A DNA stretch of 64,000 nt from Paraburkholderia ultramafica (lineage in GTDB: Bacteria; Pseudomonadota; Gammaproteobacteria; Burkholderiales; Burkholderiaceae). The stretch's first letter is position 1. Each line of letters begins with the position of its first letter. The position numbers and the translations under genes were made by a program. The stretch is taken from positions 186,001 through 250,000 of the forward strand of contig NZ_CADIKK010000004.1 in NCBI RefSeq assembly GCF_902859915.1, read 5' to 3'. This document shows, piece after piece, positions 49,486 to 60,066 of this stretch. The notes beneath the pieces were generated by a model. The model did no database searches. It saw only the letters and a list, made by a program, of their open reading frames with translations, and was not told where the DNA came from.

Positions 49486-50940
49486 TCATTCCACCGACTT
49501 CACCATATCCTCGATCACCTTCTTCGCATCGCCGAACACCATCATCGTCTTGTCCATGTAGAACAGATCGTTGTCGAGCCCGGCGTAACCTGCCGCCATC
49601 GACCGCTTGTTGACGATCACCGTCCTCGCCTTATACGCCTCGATGATCGGCATGCCCGCGATCGGCGACTTCGGATCGTTCTTCGCGGCCGGGTTCACCA
49701 CGTCGTTTGCGCCGAGCACCAGCACCACGTCGATCTGGCCGAACTCGCCGTTGATGTCGTCCATTTCGAACACCATGTCGTACGGCACTTCGGCTTCGGC
49801 CAGCAGCACGTTCATGTGCCCCGGCATCCGTCCGGCCACCGGGTGAATCGCGTACTTCACCTCGATGCCCTTCTCGACCAGCTTGTCGGTCAGCTCCTTC
49901 AGCGCATGCTGCGCGCGCGCCACCGCCAGTCCGTAACCCGGCACGATCACCACGGTTTCGGCATTGCCGAGCATGAACGACGCGTCGTCGGCCGAACCCG
50001 ATTTCACCGGACGCTGCTCCGCCGCGCCGCCCGCTGCCGCCGCGCCCGGCTCATTGCCGAAGCCGCCGAGAAGCACGTTGAAGAACGAACGGTTCATCGC
50101 GCGGCACATGATGTACGACAGAATCGCACCCGACGAACCCACCAGCGAGCCCGCGATGATCAGCATCGGATTGTTCAGCGAGAAGCCGATGCCCGCCGCC
50201 GCCCAGCCCGAGTACGAGTTCAGCATCGACACCACCACCGGCATGTCCGCGCCGCCGATCGGGATGATGATCAGCACCCCGAGCACGAACGCGATCACCG
50301 TCATGATGATGAACGGCAGCCACGACTGCGTGAGGAAGAAGAGGATGCCGAAGCCGAGCATCGCGATCGCCAGCATCAGGTTGATCAGATGCTGGCCGCC
50401 GTACACGACCGGCGCGCCCTGGAAGAGCCGGAACTTGTACTTGCCCGACAGCTTGCCGAACGCGATCACCGAACCGGAGAAGGTAATCGCGCCGACGAAC
50501 GTGCCGATGAACAACTCGATGCGATTGCCATAAGGCAGAAAGCCCGGAACCGGATTCTCCGGATCGACGAGACCGAACGCGGACGGCTCCGACACCACCG
50601 CATACGCGATGCAGACCGCGGCAAGACCGATCAGCGAGTGCATCGCCGCGACCAGTTCGGGCATCTTGGTCATCTCGACGCGCGCCGCGACGAACGCGCC
50701 GACCGCGCCGCCGATCACCAGCGCGAACAGCAGCAGGCCGAGCCCCAGACCGAGATTCGAGCCGAGTTGGCCCGCCTGTTTGGCGATCAGCGCGAGGGTC
50801 GTGAGAATGGCAATCGCCATCCCGACCATGCCGAAGGTATTGCCAACACGTGCCGTCTTCGGATTCGACAGCCCCTTGAGCGCCTGAATGAAGCAGACCG
50901 ACGCGACCAGATAAAGCAGCGTGACGACGTTCAGACTCAT
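49486..50940 (-). CDS. pntB: NAD(P) transhydrogenase subunit beta
   Basis: Membrane and NADP-binding subunit of the proton-pumping transhydrogenase, which makes NADPH from NADH using the proton gradient. The 484-residue product has about nine N-terminal helices, then the NADP domain with PGYGLAVARAQHALKEL, HPVAGRMPGHMNVLLAEA and GANDVVNPAA. The start ATG overlaps the pntAB stop by one base (TAATG), implying translational coupling. Confidence 0.95.
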   Translation of the reverse strand: MSLNVVTLLYLVASVCFIQALKGLSNPKTARVGNTFGMVGMAIAILTTLALIAKQAGQLGSNLGLGLGLLLFALVIGGAVGAFVAARVEMTKMPELVAAMHSLIGLAAVCIAYAVVSEPSAFGLVDPENPVPGFLPYGNRIELFIGTFVGAITFSGSVIAFGKLSGKYKFRLFQGAPVVYGGQHLINLMLAIAMLGFGILFFLTQSWLPFIIMTVIAFVLGVLIIIPIGGADMPVVVSMLNSYSGWAAAGIGFSLNNPMLIIAGSLVGSSGAILSYIMCRAMNRSFFNVLLGGFGNEPGAAAAGGAAEQRPVKSGSADDASFMLGNAETVVIVPGYGLAVARAQHALKELTDKLVEKGIEVKYAIHPVAGRMPGHMNVLLAEAEVPYDMVFEMDDINGEFGQIDVVLVLGANDVVNPAAKNDPKSPIAGMPIIEAYKARTVIVNKRSMAAGYAGLDNDLFYMDKTMMVFGDAKKVIEDMVKSVE

Positions 50941-51266
50941 TACGCGTTCTCCTTGGCAGCGGCGGGAAGCTTCTTCGGTTCTTTCTTGCGGAACATCTCC
51001 AGCATTCGCCGTGTGACGAGAAAGCCGCCGAACACGTTGACCGCCGCAAGCGCGACGGCGAGCGTGCCGAAGAGCTTGCCGGGGCCGCCGAGCGTCAGCC
51101 CGGTCGCGAGCATCGCGCCGACGATCACGATCGCCGAGATCGCATTGGTCACGGCCATCAGCGGCGTGTGCAGCGCGGGCGTGACGTTCCAGACCACGTG
51201 GTAGCCGACGTAGATCGCCAGCACGAAGATGATGAGGTTGATGACGGTGTGGTTGAGGACTTCCAT
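50940..51266 (-). CDS. pntAB: NAD(P) transhydrogenase subunit alpha, membrane part
   Basis: The 108-residue product corresponds to the C-terminal membrane part of PntA in E. coli, here a separate gene as in many alpha- and beta-proteobacteria. Three or four short hydrophobic helices are visible ([49 protein letters not shown]). A basic tail follows. It lies 32 bp after pntAA and overlaps pntB. Confidence 0.93.
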   Translation of the reverse strand: MEVLNHTVINLIIFVLAIYVGYHVVWNVTPALHTPLMAVTNAISAIVIVGAMLATGLTLGGPGKLFGTLAVALAAVNVFGGFLVTRRMLEMFRKKEPKKLPAAAKENA

Positions 51267-51298
51267 CGCCGCTCTCCTGGTTAAAGTTCGTTGGCGCT

Positions 51299-52450
51299 TC
51301 AGGCGTTGCGCACGACTGCGCCGTCGCGGGCCAGCAGCGTGGCCGCGACGATGTCGTCCGCGAGATCGATGTTCAACGTGCCTTCCTTCGTGACGATCAG
51401 CTTGAGGAAGTCGAGCAGGTTGCGCGCATAGAGCGACGACGCGTCGGCGGGCACCATCGAGGCCAGGTTCGTATAGCCGACGATCTGCACGCCATGCCTG
51501 ACCACCACCTGATCCGCCTCGGTGAGCGGACAGTTGCCGCCGCGCTGCCCCCCGCTGCCGTCAACCCCCGCGCCGCGTCCGGCGGCGAGGTCGACCAGCA
51601 CCGAGCCCGGCTTCATCGCCTGCACGGTTTCGACCGAGATCAGCGTCGGCGCGGCGCGGCCCGGAATCAACGCGGTGGAGATCACCACGTCCGCCTGCTT
51701 CGCCCGCTCGTGGACCAGCGCCGACTGGCGCGCGAGCCACGACGGCGGCATCGGCCGCGCATAGCCGCCGACGCCTTGCGCGGCTTCGCGCTCCTCGTCG
51801 GTTTCGTAGGGCACGTCGAGGAATTTGGCGCCGAGCGATTCGATCTGCTCTTTCACCGCTGGCCGCACGTCGGACGCCTCGATTACCGCGCCGAGGCGCT
51901 TGGCGGTCGCGATCGCCTGCAAACCGGCCACGCCCGCGCCGAGAATCAGCACGCGGGCCGCTTTCACGGTGCCGGCCGCGGTCATCAGCATCGGCATGAA
52001 GCGCGGATAGAGCGTCGCCGCCAGCAGCACCGCCTTGTAGCCGGCGATGTTCGCCTGCGACGACAGCACGTCGAGGCTCTGCGCGCGGGTGGTGCGCGGC
52101 GCGGCTTCGAGCGCGAACGCGGTGACGCCGGCGAGAGCCAGCTTCTGCGCGTTGTCGGCGTTGAACGGATCGAGCATGCCGACCAGCGTCGCGCCGCGTT
52201 TGAGCAGCGGCAACTCGGTATCGGTCGGGGACTGGACTTTAAGGACGAGATCGGCGCCGAAGGCGGTGGCCGCATCGACGATTTCCGCGCCGGCGGCTGT
52301 AAACGCTTCGTCAGGAAAGCTCGCGCCGGTGCCGGCGCCGCTCTGGATCGTGACCCGGTGGCCCTGGGTCACGTACTTCTTGACCGTTTCGGGCGTCGCG
52401 GCGACGCGGGTTTCGTGCGCGCGCGTCTCGGCTGGCACTCCGATGTGCAT
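51299..52450 (-). CDS. pntAA: NAD(P) transhydrogenase subunit alpha, NAD-binding part
   Basis: The 383-residue soluble domain I binds NADH and hands hydride to PntB. It resembles alanine dehydrogenase: [23 protein letters not shown] at the start and the Rossmann motif [21 protein letters not shown] near residue 170. The conserved loop near the hydride site is present ([15 protein letters not shown] towards the C-terminus). ATG 52450 follows AGGAGG. It leads the operon pntAA-pntAB-pntB. Confidence 0.94.
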   Translation of the reverse strand: MHIGVPAETRAHETRVAATPETVKKYVTQGHRVTIQSGAGTGASFPDEAFTAAGAEIVDAATAFGADLVLKVQSPTDTELPLLKRGATLVGMLDPFNADNAQKLALAGVTAFALEAAPRTTRAQSLDVLSSQANIAGYKAVLLAATLYPRFMPMLMTAAGTVKAARVLILGAGVAGLQAIATAKRLGAVIEASDVRPAVKEQIESLGAKFLDVPYETDEEREAAQGVGGYARPMPPSWLARQSALVHERAKQADVVISTALIPGRAAPTLISVETVQAMKPGSVLVDLAAGRGAGVDGSGGQRGGNCPLTEADQVVVRHGVQIVGYTNLASMVPADASSLYARNLLDFLKLIVTKEGTLNIDLADDIVAATLLARDGAVVRNA

Positions 52451-52638
52451 CGTGGTTCCTCCTCGACTTCCTGTTTGACGACAGACTGGCCGACGAGGCA
52501 CGCCGGCTTGCATGTGCAACGGCTAACGCCTCACTTTAACCGAAACAAGGGGGTGCGCAGAAATCGGGGACAATCCGGGGTTGCCCGCTCGGCCCGCTTC
52601 CCGGCAGCCCAGGCCCATAAACGGTAAAATGCGCACCC

Positions 52639-53118
52639 ATGAAACCGGAAACCTGGCTGCCGCACGTCACCGTCGCGGCGATCGTCGAGCGTGACGGGCG
52701 CTTTCTCGTGGTCGAGGAACATACCGCCGACGGCTTGCGCCTGAACCAGCCCGCCGGCCACCTGGAGGCGGGCGAAACGCTGCAGCAGGCGGTGATCCGC
52801 GAAACGCTGGAGGAAACCGCCCATCCGTTCGCGCCCGAGGCGCTGGTCGGCATGTACATGACCCACTTCGAGCGGCCCGGCCGTGAAGGCATCACGTACC
52901 TGCGCTTCACCTATTGCGGCGCCAGCGGCGAACCGGATGCGGCGCGCGCGCTCGACCGCGAGATCGTCCGCACGTTGTGGATGAGCGCCGACGAATTGCG
53001 CGCCTGTCCGGAACGGCATCGCACGCCGCTCGTCATGCAGTGTCTCGACGACTATCTGGCCGGCCGGCGTTTCCCGCTCGACTTCGTGCATACGCATTCA
53101 GTCGGGCAAAAAAGGTAG
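52639..53118 (+). CDS. nudJ: NUDIX hydrolase, NudJ type
   Basis: A 159-residue pyrophosphatase; NudJ enzymes act on nucleotide diphosphates and thiamine pyrimidine pyrophosphate. The Nudix box starts at [20 protein letters not shown] (about residues 40-59), but the following Gly of the consensus is replaced (TAHPF), a variation seen in this subfamily. It lies 58 bp before mnmA, the same neighbour as in E. coli, which supports the NudJ name. Confidence 0.9.
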   Translation: MKPETWLPHVTVAAIVERDGRFLVVEEHTADGLRLNQPAGHLEAGETLQQAVIRETLEETAHPFAPEALVGMYMTHFERPGREGITYLRFTYCGASGEPDAARALDREIVRTLWMSADELRACPERHRTPLVMQCLDDYLAGRRFPLDFVHTHSVGQKR

Positions 53119-53176
53119 CAGTCACGAGCGGCCATCCCACGATCCATGCAGTCATGCAGCACCCAGTGAGCATCTT

Positions 53177-54364
53177 ATGAGCAAGCAGAAAGTCGTAGTA
53201 GGCATGTCGGGCGGCGTCGATTCGTCGGTCACCGCGTGGCTGCTGAAGGAACAGGGCTACGACGTGGTCGGCCTGTTCATGAAAAACTGGGAAGACGACG
53301 ATGACAGCGAATACTGCTCGACGCGGCAGGACTGGATCGACGTGGTGTCGGTGGCGGACCTGATCGGCATCGACGTCGAAGCGGTCAACTTCGCGTCGGA
53401 ATACAAGGACCGCGTGTTCGCCGAATTCCTGCGCGAATATTCGGCCGGCCGCACGCCGAACCCGGACGTGCTGTGCAACGCCGAAATCAAGTTCAAGGCC
53501 TTCCTCGACCACGCGATGTCGCTCGGCGCGGAGACCATCGCGACCGGCCACTATGCGCGCGTGCGCGAGAACAACGGCCGCTTCGAACTGCTGAAGGCCT
53601 TCGACCATACGAAGGACCAGTCGTACTTCCTGCATCGCCTGAATCAGGCGCAGTTGTCGAAGACGCTGTTCCCGCTGGGCGAGATTCCGAAAACCAGGGT
53701 GCGCGAGATCGCCGAGCAGATTGCGCTGCCGAACGCGAAGAAGAAAGATTCGACCGGCATCTGCTTTATCGGCGAACGGCCGTTCCGCGACTTCCTGAAC
53801 CGCTATCTGCCGACCAGACCGGGCCCGATGAAAACCACCGACGGCAAGGTGATCGGCGAACACATCGGCCTCGCGTTCTACACGTTCGGCCAGCGCAAGG
53901 GCATCGGCCTCGGCGGCAGCAAGGACGGCAGCGGCGAACCGTGGTTCGTGGCCGGCAAGGATATTGCGTCGAACACGCTGTACGTGGCGCAAGGCCACGA
54001 TCATCCGTGGCTGCTCAGCCATAGGCTGAGCGCGGGCAATACGAGCTGGGTCGCGGGCGAGCCGCCGGCGGAAGGCTTCGCGTGCGGCGCGAAAACGCGT
54101 TACCGGCAAGCGGATGCGGCATGCACCTTCAATGCGGCGGGCATTCGTGCGGCGGGCATTCGTGCGGCTGATATCAACGCGAACGGTGGCGCAGACCTCT
54201 TCGAGCTGACTTTCGACGCGGCACAATGGGCTGTCACACCAGGGCAATCAGCGGTGCTCTACGATGGCGACGTGTGCCTCGGCGGCGGCATCATCGAACA
54301 TGCGGTGACCGGGCAACCGGCCGCGCGCCAGCCGCAAAAGGCGGCACTGCTGAGCGCGCGCTAA
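53177..54364 (+). CDS. mnmA: tRNA-specific 2-thiouridylase MnmA
   Basis: Thiolates U34 in the tRNAs for Lys, Glu and Gln. The 395-residue product has the PP-loop [14 protein letters not shown], the catalytic Cys of [12 protein letters not shown] near residue 103 and the second Cys of [13 protein letters not shown] near residue 199, plus [14 protein letters not shown]. In the C-terminal beta-barrel a loop is lengthened by a 15 bp tandem duplication (54134-54148 and 54149-54163), giving [12 protein letters not shown] in a region that is variable in the family. It follows nudJ. Confidence 0.95.
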   Translation: MSKQKVVVGMSGGVDSSVTAWLLKEQGYDVVGLFMKNWEDDDDSEYCSTRQDWIDVVSVADLIGIDVEAVNFASEYKDRVFAEFLREYSAGRTPNPDVLCNAEIKFKAFLDHAMSLGAETIATGHYARVRENNGRFELLKAFDHTKDQSYFLHRLNQAQLSKTLFPLGEIPKTRVREIAEQIALPNAKKKDSTGICFIGERPFRDFLNRYLPTRPGPMKTTDGKVIGEHIGLAFYTFGQRKGIGLGGSKDGSGEPWFVAGKDIASNTLYVAQGHDHPWLLSHRLSAGNTSWVAGEPPAEGFACGAKTRYRQADAACTFNAAGIRAAGIRAADINANGGADLFELTFDAAQWAVTPGQSAVLYDGDVCLGGGIIEHAVTGQPAARQPQKAALLSAR

Positions 54365-54502
54365 GCGATGCGCGCCGGTGAGCCCAGCCGACGCCAGCTT
54401 CACGCTAACAAGCATTCGTCAGTTTTCCTTCGCGGTGGATTCCGTCTGCGCCGACCGCGGCGGCGATCCCTCCGTGACGATCTTCACTGCCCTGGAGTCC
54501 CC

Positions 54503-56113
54503 ATGTTTTCTCGACGTTATCTGGCCATGTGGTGCGCAGTCGCGCTGCTCGCCGTCTGCGCGGCGCTCGCCGTCACGCATCACCTATCGTGGTTCTGGAT
54601 CATCGTGCCGCTCGCGCTCGTCGCGCTCGGCCTGTTCGACCTGACGCAGCAGCGTCACGCGATTCTGCGCAACTATCCGCTGTGGGGCCACTTCCGCTTT
54701 CTGTTCGAGTTCATCCGTCCGGAAATCCGCCAGTATTTCGTTGAAAACGATACCGACGAGAAACCGTTCTCGCGCGCGCAGCGCAGCATCGTCTATCAAC
54801 GCGCGAAGAACGACGTCGACAGCCGCCCGTATGGGACCGAGCTCGATGTCAAAGCGGTCGCGCACGAGTGGATCAGCCACTCGCTCGCGCCGACCACGCT
54901 CGACAATCACGACTTCCGCATCGTCGTCGGACCCGATCGCGCGCAGCCTTATTCGATGTCGATCTTCAACGTCTCCGCGATGAGCTTCGGCTCGCTGTCG
55001 GCGAACGCGATCATGGCGCTGAACCTCGGCGCGAAGAAAGGCAACTTTGCGCACGACACGGGCGAAGGCTCGATGTCGAAGTATCACCGCGAGCATGGCG
55101 GCGACATCATCTGGGAAATCGCCTCGGGCTACTTCGGCTGCCGTAACGACGACGGCACCTTCAGCGCCGAGAAGTTCGCGAAGCAGGCCGCCGAGCCGCA
55201 AGTGAAGATGATCGAGGTGAAGCTGTCGCAAGGCGCGAAGCCGGGTCACGGCGGCGTGCTGCCGGCGGCCAAGATCACGCCGGAAATCGCCGAGACGCGC
55301 GGCGTGCCGATGGGCCGCGACTGCATCTCGCCGGCCACCCACTCCGAGTTCTCGACGCCGCGCGGCCTGCTCGAATTCGTCGACCGTCTGCGCACGCTGT
55401 CGGGCGGCAAGCCGACCGGCTTCAAGCTGTGCATCGGGCATCCGTGGGAGTTCTTCGGCATTGCGAAGGCGATGCTGGAAACGGGGATTCTGCCGGACTT
55501 CATCGTCGTGGATGGCGCGGAAGGCGGCACCGGCGCGGCGCCGCTGGAATTCACCGATCACGTCGGCGTACCGTTGCAGGAAGGATTGCTGCTGGTCCAC
55601 AACACGCTGGTCGGCCTCGGCTTGCGGCAGCGCATTCGCATCGGCGCGAGCGGCAAGATGATCACCGCGTTCGATATCACGAAGACGCTGGCGATCGGCG
55701 CGGACTGGGTCAACGCGGCACGCGGCTTCATGTTCGCGGTGGGCTGCATCCAGGCGCAGACCTGCCACACCGGACGCTGCCCGACCGGCGTCGCGACCCA
55801 GGACCCGGTGCGCCAGCGCGCGCTGGTGGTGCCGGACAAGGCCGACCGCGTGTTCAACTTCCACCACAACACGCTGCATGCGCTGAAGGAAATCATCCAG
55901 GCCGCGGGGTTGAAGCATCCGGCGGAACTGCGTGCGCATCACATCGTGCGGCGCGTGTCGTCGCATGAGGTGCGCTTGATGTCGGATCTGCTGAAGTATC
56001 TCGAACCGAACGATCTGCTCAACGGCAAGTATCGCTACTCGCTGTTCGAGAAGTGGTGGCCGGTCGCGCAAAGCGATTCGTTCTCACCGAGGGTGGAGCT
56101 CACGGCAACGTAA
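54503..56113 (+). CDS. FMN-binding glutamate synthase family protein, membrane-anchored
   Basis: A 536-residue protein with the GltB2-type FMN barrel but without the amidotransferase domain of true glutamate synthase. Two N-terminal helices (near residues 7-25 and 30-45) would tether it to the membrane. The FMN and glutamate site is recognisable (GHGGVLPAAKITPEIAETRG, VDGAEGGTGAAPLEF), and the cysteines of CIQAQTCHTGRCPTGVATQD match the iron-sulfur site of the family. The reaction and physiological role are not established. ATG 54503 follows CTGGAG. Confidence 0.85.
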   Translation: MFSRRYLAMWCAVALLAVCAALAVTHHLSWFWIIVPLALVALGLFDLTQQRHAILRNYPLWGHFRFLFEFIRPEIRQYFVENDTDEKPFSRAQRSIVYQRAKNDVDSRPYGTELDVKAVAHEWISHSLAPTTLDNHDFRIVVGPDRAQPYSMSIFNVSAMSFGSLSANAIMALNLGAKKGNFAHDTGEGSMSKYHREHGGDIIWEIASGYFGCRNDDGTFSAEKFAKQAAEPQVKMIEVKLSQGAKPGHGGVLPAAKITPEIAETRGVPMGRDCISPATHSEFSTPRGLLEFVDRLRTLSGGKPTGFKLCIGHPWEFFGIAKAMLETGILPDFIVVDGAEGGTGAAPLEFTDHVGVPLQEGLLLVHNTLVGLGLRQRIRIGASGKMITAFDITKTLAIGADWVNAARGFMFAVGCIQAQTCHTGRCPTGVATQDPVRQRALVVPDKADRVFNFHHNTLHALKEIIQAAGLKHPAELRAHHIVRRVSSHEVRLMSDLLKYLEPNDLLNGKYRYSLFEKWWPVAQSDSFSPRVELTAT

Positions 56114-56156
56114 TCGGCTAGCCGGCAAGCAACGCATAGCCAACCACCCATGACCG

Positions 56157-56191
56157 ACGACAAAGGGCCGCAAGCAGCGGCCCTTTGTCGT
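56157..56191 (+). terminator. Terminator-like hairpin after the glutamate synthase-like gene
   Basis: A 15 bp perfect stem, ACGACAAAGGGCCGC (56157-56171) with its complement at 56177-56191 and loop AAGCA, 44 nt after the stop. Only a short T-run (CCTTTGTCGTT) is present, so efficiency is uncertain. Confidence 0.7.
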
Positions 56192-56338
56192 TCAAAAACC
56201 GCATTCGCTCGCGTCCGACCCCGCAAAACGGACACCCCCCTGCCTTTCCGTTAAAATCCAGGGTTTAGCACTTCGCTCCACGGCCACCTCGCGCGCTTCG
56301 GCGCTTCGCGGATCGGCCCCATGCCCGAAAGGCACTTC

Positions 56339-57346
56339 ATGCTCACGTTTCAGCAAATCATCCTGACACTGCAGTCCTATTGGGACAAGCAGGGTTGCGC
56401 GTTGCTCCAGCCGATCGACATGGAAGTCGGCGCGGGCACGTCCCACGTCCACACGTTCCTGCGCGCAATCGGCCCCGAACCGTGGCGCGCCGCCTATGTG
56501 CAGCCGTCGCGCCGTCCGAAAGACGGCCGCTATGGCGAGAACCCGAACCGTCTGCAGCACTACTACCAGTACCAGGTGGTGCTCAAGCCGGCGCCGGAAA
56601 ACATCCTCGACCTGTACCTCGGTTCGCTCGAAGCCCTCGGCTTCGACCTCAAGCAGAACGACGTGCGTTTCGTTGAAGACGACTGGGAAAACCCCACGCT
56701 CGGCGCCTGGGGTCTCGGCTGGGAAGTGTGGCTGAACGGCATGGAAGTGACCCAGTTCACCTACTTCCAGCAAGTCGGCGGGCTGGACTGCAAGCCGGTG
56801 CTCGGCGAAATCACGTACGGCCTCGAACGCCTCGCGATGTATTTGCAGAAGGTCGAAAACGTCTACGACCTGGTGTGGACCGAGTGGGAAGAGCAAGGCC
56901 CGAACGGCCCGGAACTCCGTCGCCTGACGTACGGCGACGTGTATCACCAGAACGAAGTCGAACAGTCCACGTATAACTTCGAGCAAGCGAACGTCGATCT
57001 GCTGTTTACGTTCTTCAACAGCTACGAAGCGGACGCGAAGCGCATGATCGAAGCGCAGCTCGCACTGCCCGCGTACGAGCTGGTGCTGAAGGCCGGCCAC
57101 ACGTTCAATCTGCTCGACGCACGCGGCGCCATTTCGGTCACGGAACGCGCGGCTTATATCGGCCGGATTCGCGCGCTGTCGCGTCTGGTTGCGCAGGCCT
57201 ACTACGATGCGCGCGAGAAGCTCGGCTTCCCGATGCTCGGCAATCCGGTGCACGGCGTGCCCGGCCTCACCACCGACGCGCAAGATGCCGCGATGCCCGC
57301 GTGGGCGCCGCCGCTGAAAGTCGAACGCAAGATCGACCAGGACTGA
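56339..57346 (+). CDS. glyQ: Glycyl-tRNA synthetase alpha subunit
   Basis: Catalytic class II subunit of the tetrameric glycyl-tRNA synthetase. The 335-residue product begins [20 protein letters not shown] and contains the motif-2/3 stretch [22 protein letters not shown] and [14 protein letters not shown]. The ATG at 56339 is preceded by AAAGG and is preferred over an in-frame ATG at 56321. It is followed by glyS after 15 bp. Confidence 0.96.
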   Translation: MLTFQQIILTLQSYWDKQGCALLQPIDMEVGAGTSHVHTFLRAIGPEPWRAAYVQPSRRPKDGRYGENPNRLQHYYQYQVVLKPAPENILDLYLGSLEALGFDLKQNDVRFVEDDWENPTLGAWGLGWEVWLNGMEVTQFTYFQQVGGLDCKPVLGEITYGLERLAMYLQKVENVYDLVWTEWEEQGPNGPELRRLTYGDVYHQNEVEQSTYNFEQANVDLLFTFFNSYEADAKRMIEAQLALPAYELVLKAGHTFNLLDARGAISVTERAAYIGRIRALSRLVAQAYYDAREKLGFPMLGNPVHGVPGLTTDAQDAAMPAWAPPLKVERKIDQD

Positions 57347-57361
57347 CGAGAACATCACCAC

Positions 57362-59461
57362 ATGACGCAACCCCATCAAGCTACCCTGCTCGTCGAGCTG
57401 CTCACTGAAGAACTGCCGCCGAAAGCGCTCGCACGTCTGGGCGACGCGTTCGCTGAAGGCATTGCGCAGCGCCTCGCGGCGCGCGATCTGATCGAAGGCG
57501 AACTGTCGTTCGAACGTTACGCCACACCGCGCCGCCTCGCTGTCACGATCAAGAATGTGCGCGCGGTCGCGCCGGAAAAACACGTGCGCGAAAAAGTGCT
57601 GCCGGTTTCCGTCGCACTGGACAAAGACGGTCAACCCACCGCACCGCTCGCGAAGAAACTCGCTGCGCTCGGCTTCCCCGATTTTTCGGTGAACGACCTG
57701 GAGCGCGCGCAGGACGGCAAGGCCGACGCGTTCTTCCTGCGCTATGCCGCGCCCGGCGCGACGCTCGCCGAAGGCCTGCAAAGCGCGCTCGACGAAACGC
57801 TCGACAAACTGCCGATCCCGAAGGTCATGACGTATCAGCGCCCGGACGGCACCAATGTGCAGTTCGTGCGTCCGGTGCATCGTCTGACCGTGCTGCATAA
57901 CGACCAGATCGTGCCGGTCACCGCGTTCGGCATCGATGCCGACGACACCACGCTCGGCCACCGCTTCCTGTCCGAAGGTCTCGTGGCAATCCAGCACGCG
58001 GATGCCTACGCCGAAACGCTGCTGCACAAGGGCCGCGTGGTGGCGAATTTCGCCGATCGCAAGGAAACCATTCGCACCCATCTGCTCGCGCACGCCAACG
58101 GCGACCAGGTCGTGATGCCCGAAGCGCTGCTGGATGAAGTGACGTCGCTGGTCGAATGGCCGGTGGTCTACTCATGCCGTTTCGAGGACGAGTTCCTGCA
58201 AGTGCCGCAGGAATGCCTGATCCTCACGATGCAGACGAACCAGAAATACTTCGCGCTAACCGATGCGAACGGCAAGCTGCGCTCGCGCTTCCTGATCGTG
58301 TCGAACATCGAAACGGCGACGCCGGGCGATATCGTCGAAGGCAATGAACGCGTGGTGCGCCCGCGTCTGGCCGACGCGAAGTTCTTCTTCGAGCAGGACA
58401 AGAAGAAGCCGCTCGCGGATCGTGTGCCGCTGCTCGCGAACGTCGTCTATCACAACAAGCTGGGTTCGGCGCTGCAACGCGTCGAGCGCGTCGAAGCGCT
58501 GGCCGGCGCGATCGCCGGCCTGACCGGCGCCGACGCAGCGCTCGCGAAGCGCGGCGCGCGTCTGGCCAAGGCCGACCTGATCACCGACATGGTCGGCGAA
58601 TTCCCCGAGCTGCAAGGCACGATGGGCACGTACTACGCGCGCCACGACGGCGAGCCGGAAGAAGTCGCACTCGCGTGCTCGGAACACTATCAGCCGCGCT
58701 TTTCCGGCGATGCGTTGCCCGCCACCGCAACCGGCACCGTCGTCGCGCTGGCCGACAAGCTCGAAACGCTGGTCGGCATCTGGGGCATCGGCCTGCAACC
58801 CACCGGCGAGAAAGACCCGTTCGCGCTGCGCCGTCATGCGCTCGGCGTGCTGCGCATTCTGGTCGAGAAGCAACTGCCGATCGACTTCGTCGAACTGCTG
58901 CGCACCGCTTACGCGCAATTCGCCGCAATGCCGAACGTCGCCGAATCGACCCAGGCGATCTACGAATTCAGCATGGACCGCCTGCGCGGTCTGCTGCGTG
59001 AGCGCGGCTATGCAGCCGGCGAAATCGACGCGGTGCTGGCGCTGAACCCCACGCGTCTCGACGACATCGTCGCGCGCCTGGATGCAGTGCGCGAATTCGC
59101 GACGCTGGCCGAAGCGGCTTCGCTTGCAGCGGCCAACAAGCGCATCTCGAACATCCTGAAGAAGTCGGAAGGCGCGACGAGCAACGGCGTGCAGGGCGCG
59201 CTGCTCGTCGAAGCGGCGGAAAAAGCGCTGCATGCGCAGCTCGAACAGGTCGCGCCACGCGTGCAGACGCAACTGGGCGCACGCGACTACACGGGTGCGC
59301 TGACCGCGCTGGCCGCGCTGCGCGAACCGGTCGACACGTTCTTCAACGACGTGATGGTCAACGCCGAAGATCCCGCTTTGCGCGCCAACCGTCTGGCCTT
59401 GCTCGGCGCACTGCATCAGCAGATGAACTGCGTCGCCGACATCTCCCGACTCGCCGCCTGA
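57362..59461 (+). CDS. glyS: Glycyl-tRNA synthetase beta subunit
   Basis: tRNA-recognising partner of GlyQ. The 699-residue product starts with [15 protein letters not shown], the family hallmark, and carries [20 protein letters not shown] and HHKLG-like [15 protein letters not shown], ending in the anticodon-binding and HD-like parts. It is 10 bp before gmhB, so glyQ, glyS, gmhB and the acyltransferase gene may be one transcript. Confidence 0.96.
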   Translation: MTQPHQATLLVELLTEELPPKALARLGDAFAEGIAQRLAARDLIEGELSFERYATPRRLAVTIKNVRAVAPEKHVREKVLPVSVALDKDGQPTAPLAKKLAALGFPDFSVNDLERAQDGKADAFFLRYAAPGATLAEGLQSALDETLDKLPIPKVMTYQRPDGTNVQFVRPVHRLTVLHNDQIVPVTAFGIDADDTTLGHRFLSEGLVAIQHADAYAETLLHKGRVVANFADRKETIRTHLLAHANGDQVVMPEALLDEVTSLVEWPVVYSCRFEDEFLQVPQECLILTMQTNQKYFALTDANGKLRSRFLIVSNIETATPGDIVEGNERVVRPRLADAKFFFEQDKKKPLADRVPLLANVVYHNKLGSALQRVERVEALAGAIAGLTGADAALAKRGARLAKADLITDMVGEFPELQGTMGTYYARHDGEPEEVALACSEHYQPRFSGDALPATATGTVVALADKLETLVGIWGIGLQPTGEKDPFALRRHALGVLRILVEKQLPIDFVELLRTAYAQFAAMPNVAESTQAIYEFSMDRLRGLLRERGYAAGEIDAVLALNPTRLDDIVARLDAVREFATLAEAASLAAANKRISNILKKSEGATSNGVQGALLVEAAEKALHAQLEQVAPRVQTQLGARDYTGALTALAALREPVDTFFNDVMVNAEDPALRANRLALLGALHQQMNCVADISRLAA

Positions 59462-59471
59462 GCCCCGCGCC

Positions 59472-60026
59472 ATGCAGAACAGAAAAGTGGTGATCCTCGA
59501 CCGCGACGGCGTGATCAACGTCGACTCCGACGCGTTCATCAAGTCGCCGGACGAATGGGTCGCACTGCCCGGTGCGCTCGAAGCGATCGCGCGGCTGAAC
59601 CAGGCCGGTTATCGCGTGGCGATCGCGACCAACCAGTCGGGCATCGGCCGCGGTCTGTTCGACATGAACGCGCTCAATGCGATGCATCTGAAGATGCACC
59701 GGATGGCGGCGGCGGTCGGCGGGCGCATCGATGCGGTGTTCTTCTGCCCACACACGGCGGAAGATCATTGCGAATGCCGCAAGCCCAAGCCCGGCATGCT
59801 GAAGATGATCGCCGAGCGCTTCGAGGTCGATCCGGCGCACACGCCCGTCGTCGGCGACGCGATGCGCGATCTGCAAGCGGGCGCGGCGCTCGGTCATCCG
59901 CTTCATCTGGTGCTAACCGGCAAGGGCCGCAAAACGCTCGCAGCCGGCGGCTTGCCCGACGGCACGATCGTGCACGACGACCTGCGCGCATTCGCGCTCG
60001 ACTTCCTCGCCGACGCCCAGGAGTGA
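59472..60026 (+). CDS. gmhB: D-glycero-beta-D-manno-heptose 1,7-bisphosphate 7-phosphatase
   Basis: Removes the 7-phosphate in ADP-heptose synthesis for LPS core. The 184-residue HAD enzyme has the nucleophile motif ILDRDGVIN (Asp10, Asp12), the structural zinc site in CPHTAEDHCECRKPKPGM, and the motif IV PVVGDAMRDLQAG. It lies between glyS and a lysophospholipid acyltransferase gene, joining envelope genes to a housekeeping operon. Confidence 0.95.
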   Translation: MQNRKVVILDRDGVINVDSDAFIKSPDEWVALPGALEAIARLNQAGYRVAIATNQSGIGRGLFDMNALNAMHLKMHRMAAAVGGRIDAVFFCPHTAEDHCECRKPKPGMLKMIAERFEVDPAHTPVVGDAMRDLQAGAALGHPLHLVLTGKGRKTLAAGGLPDGTIVHDDLRAFALDFLADAQE

Positions 60027-60066
60027 CGCGCGCCATGCGCGTCCCCAACCCTCACTGACCACGCCG

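Noticed and set aside
49021..51204. 727-codon open frame on the plus strand
   Set aside because: Opposite pntB and in a shifted frame of the WYL regulator gene; composition (Arg/His/Asp) is that of an antisense shadow.
54584..58093. Long minus-strand frames across the glutamate synthase-like gene, glyQ and glyS
   Set aside because: All three plus-strand genes are clearly recognised by motifs; the antisense frames are not.
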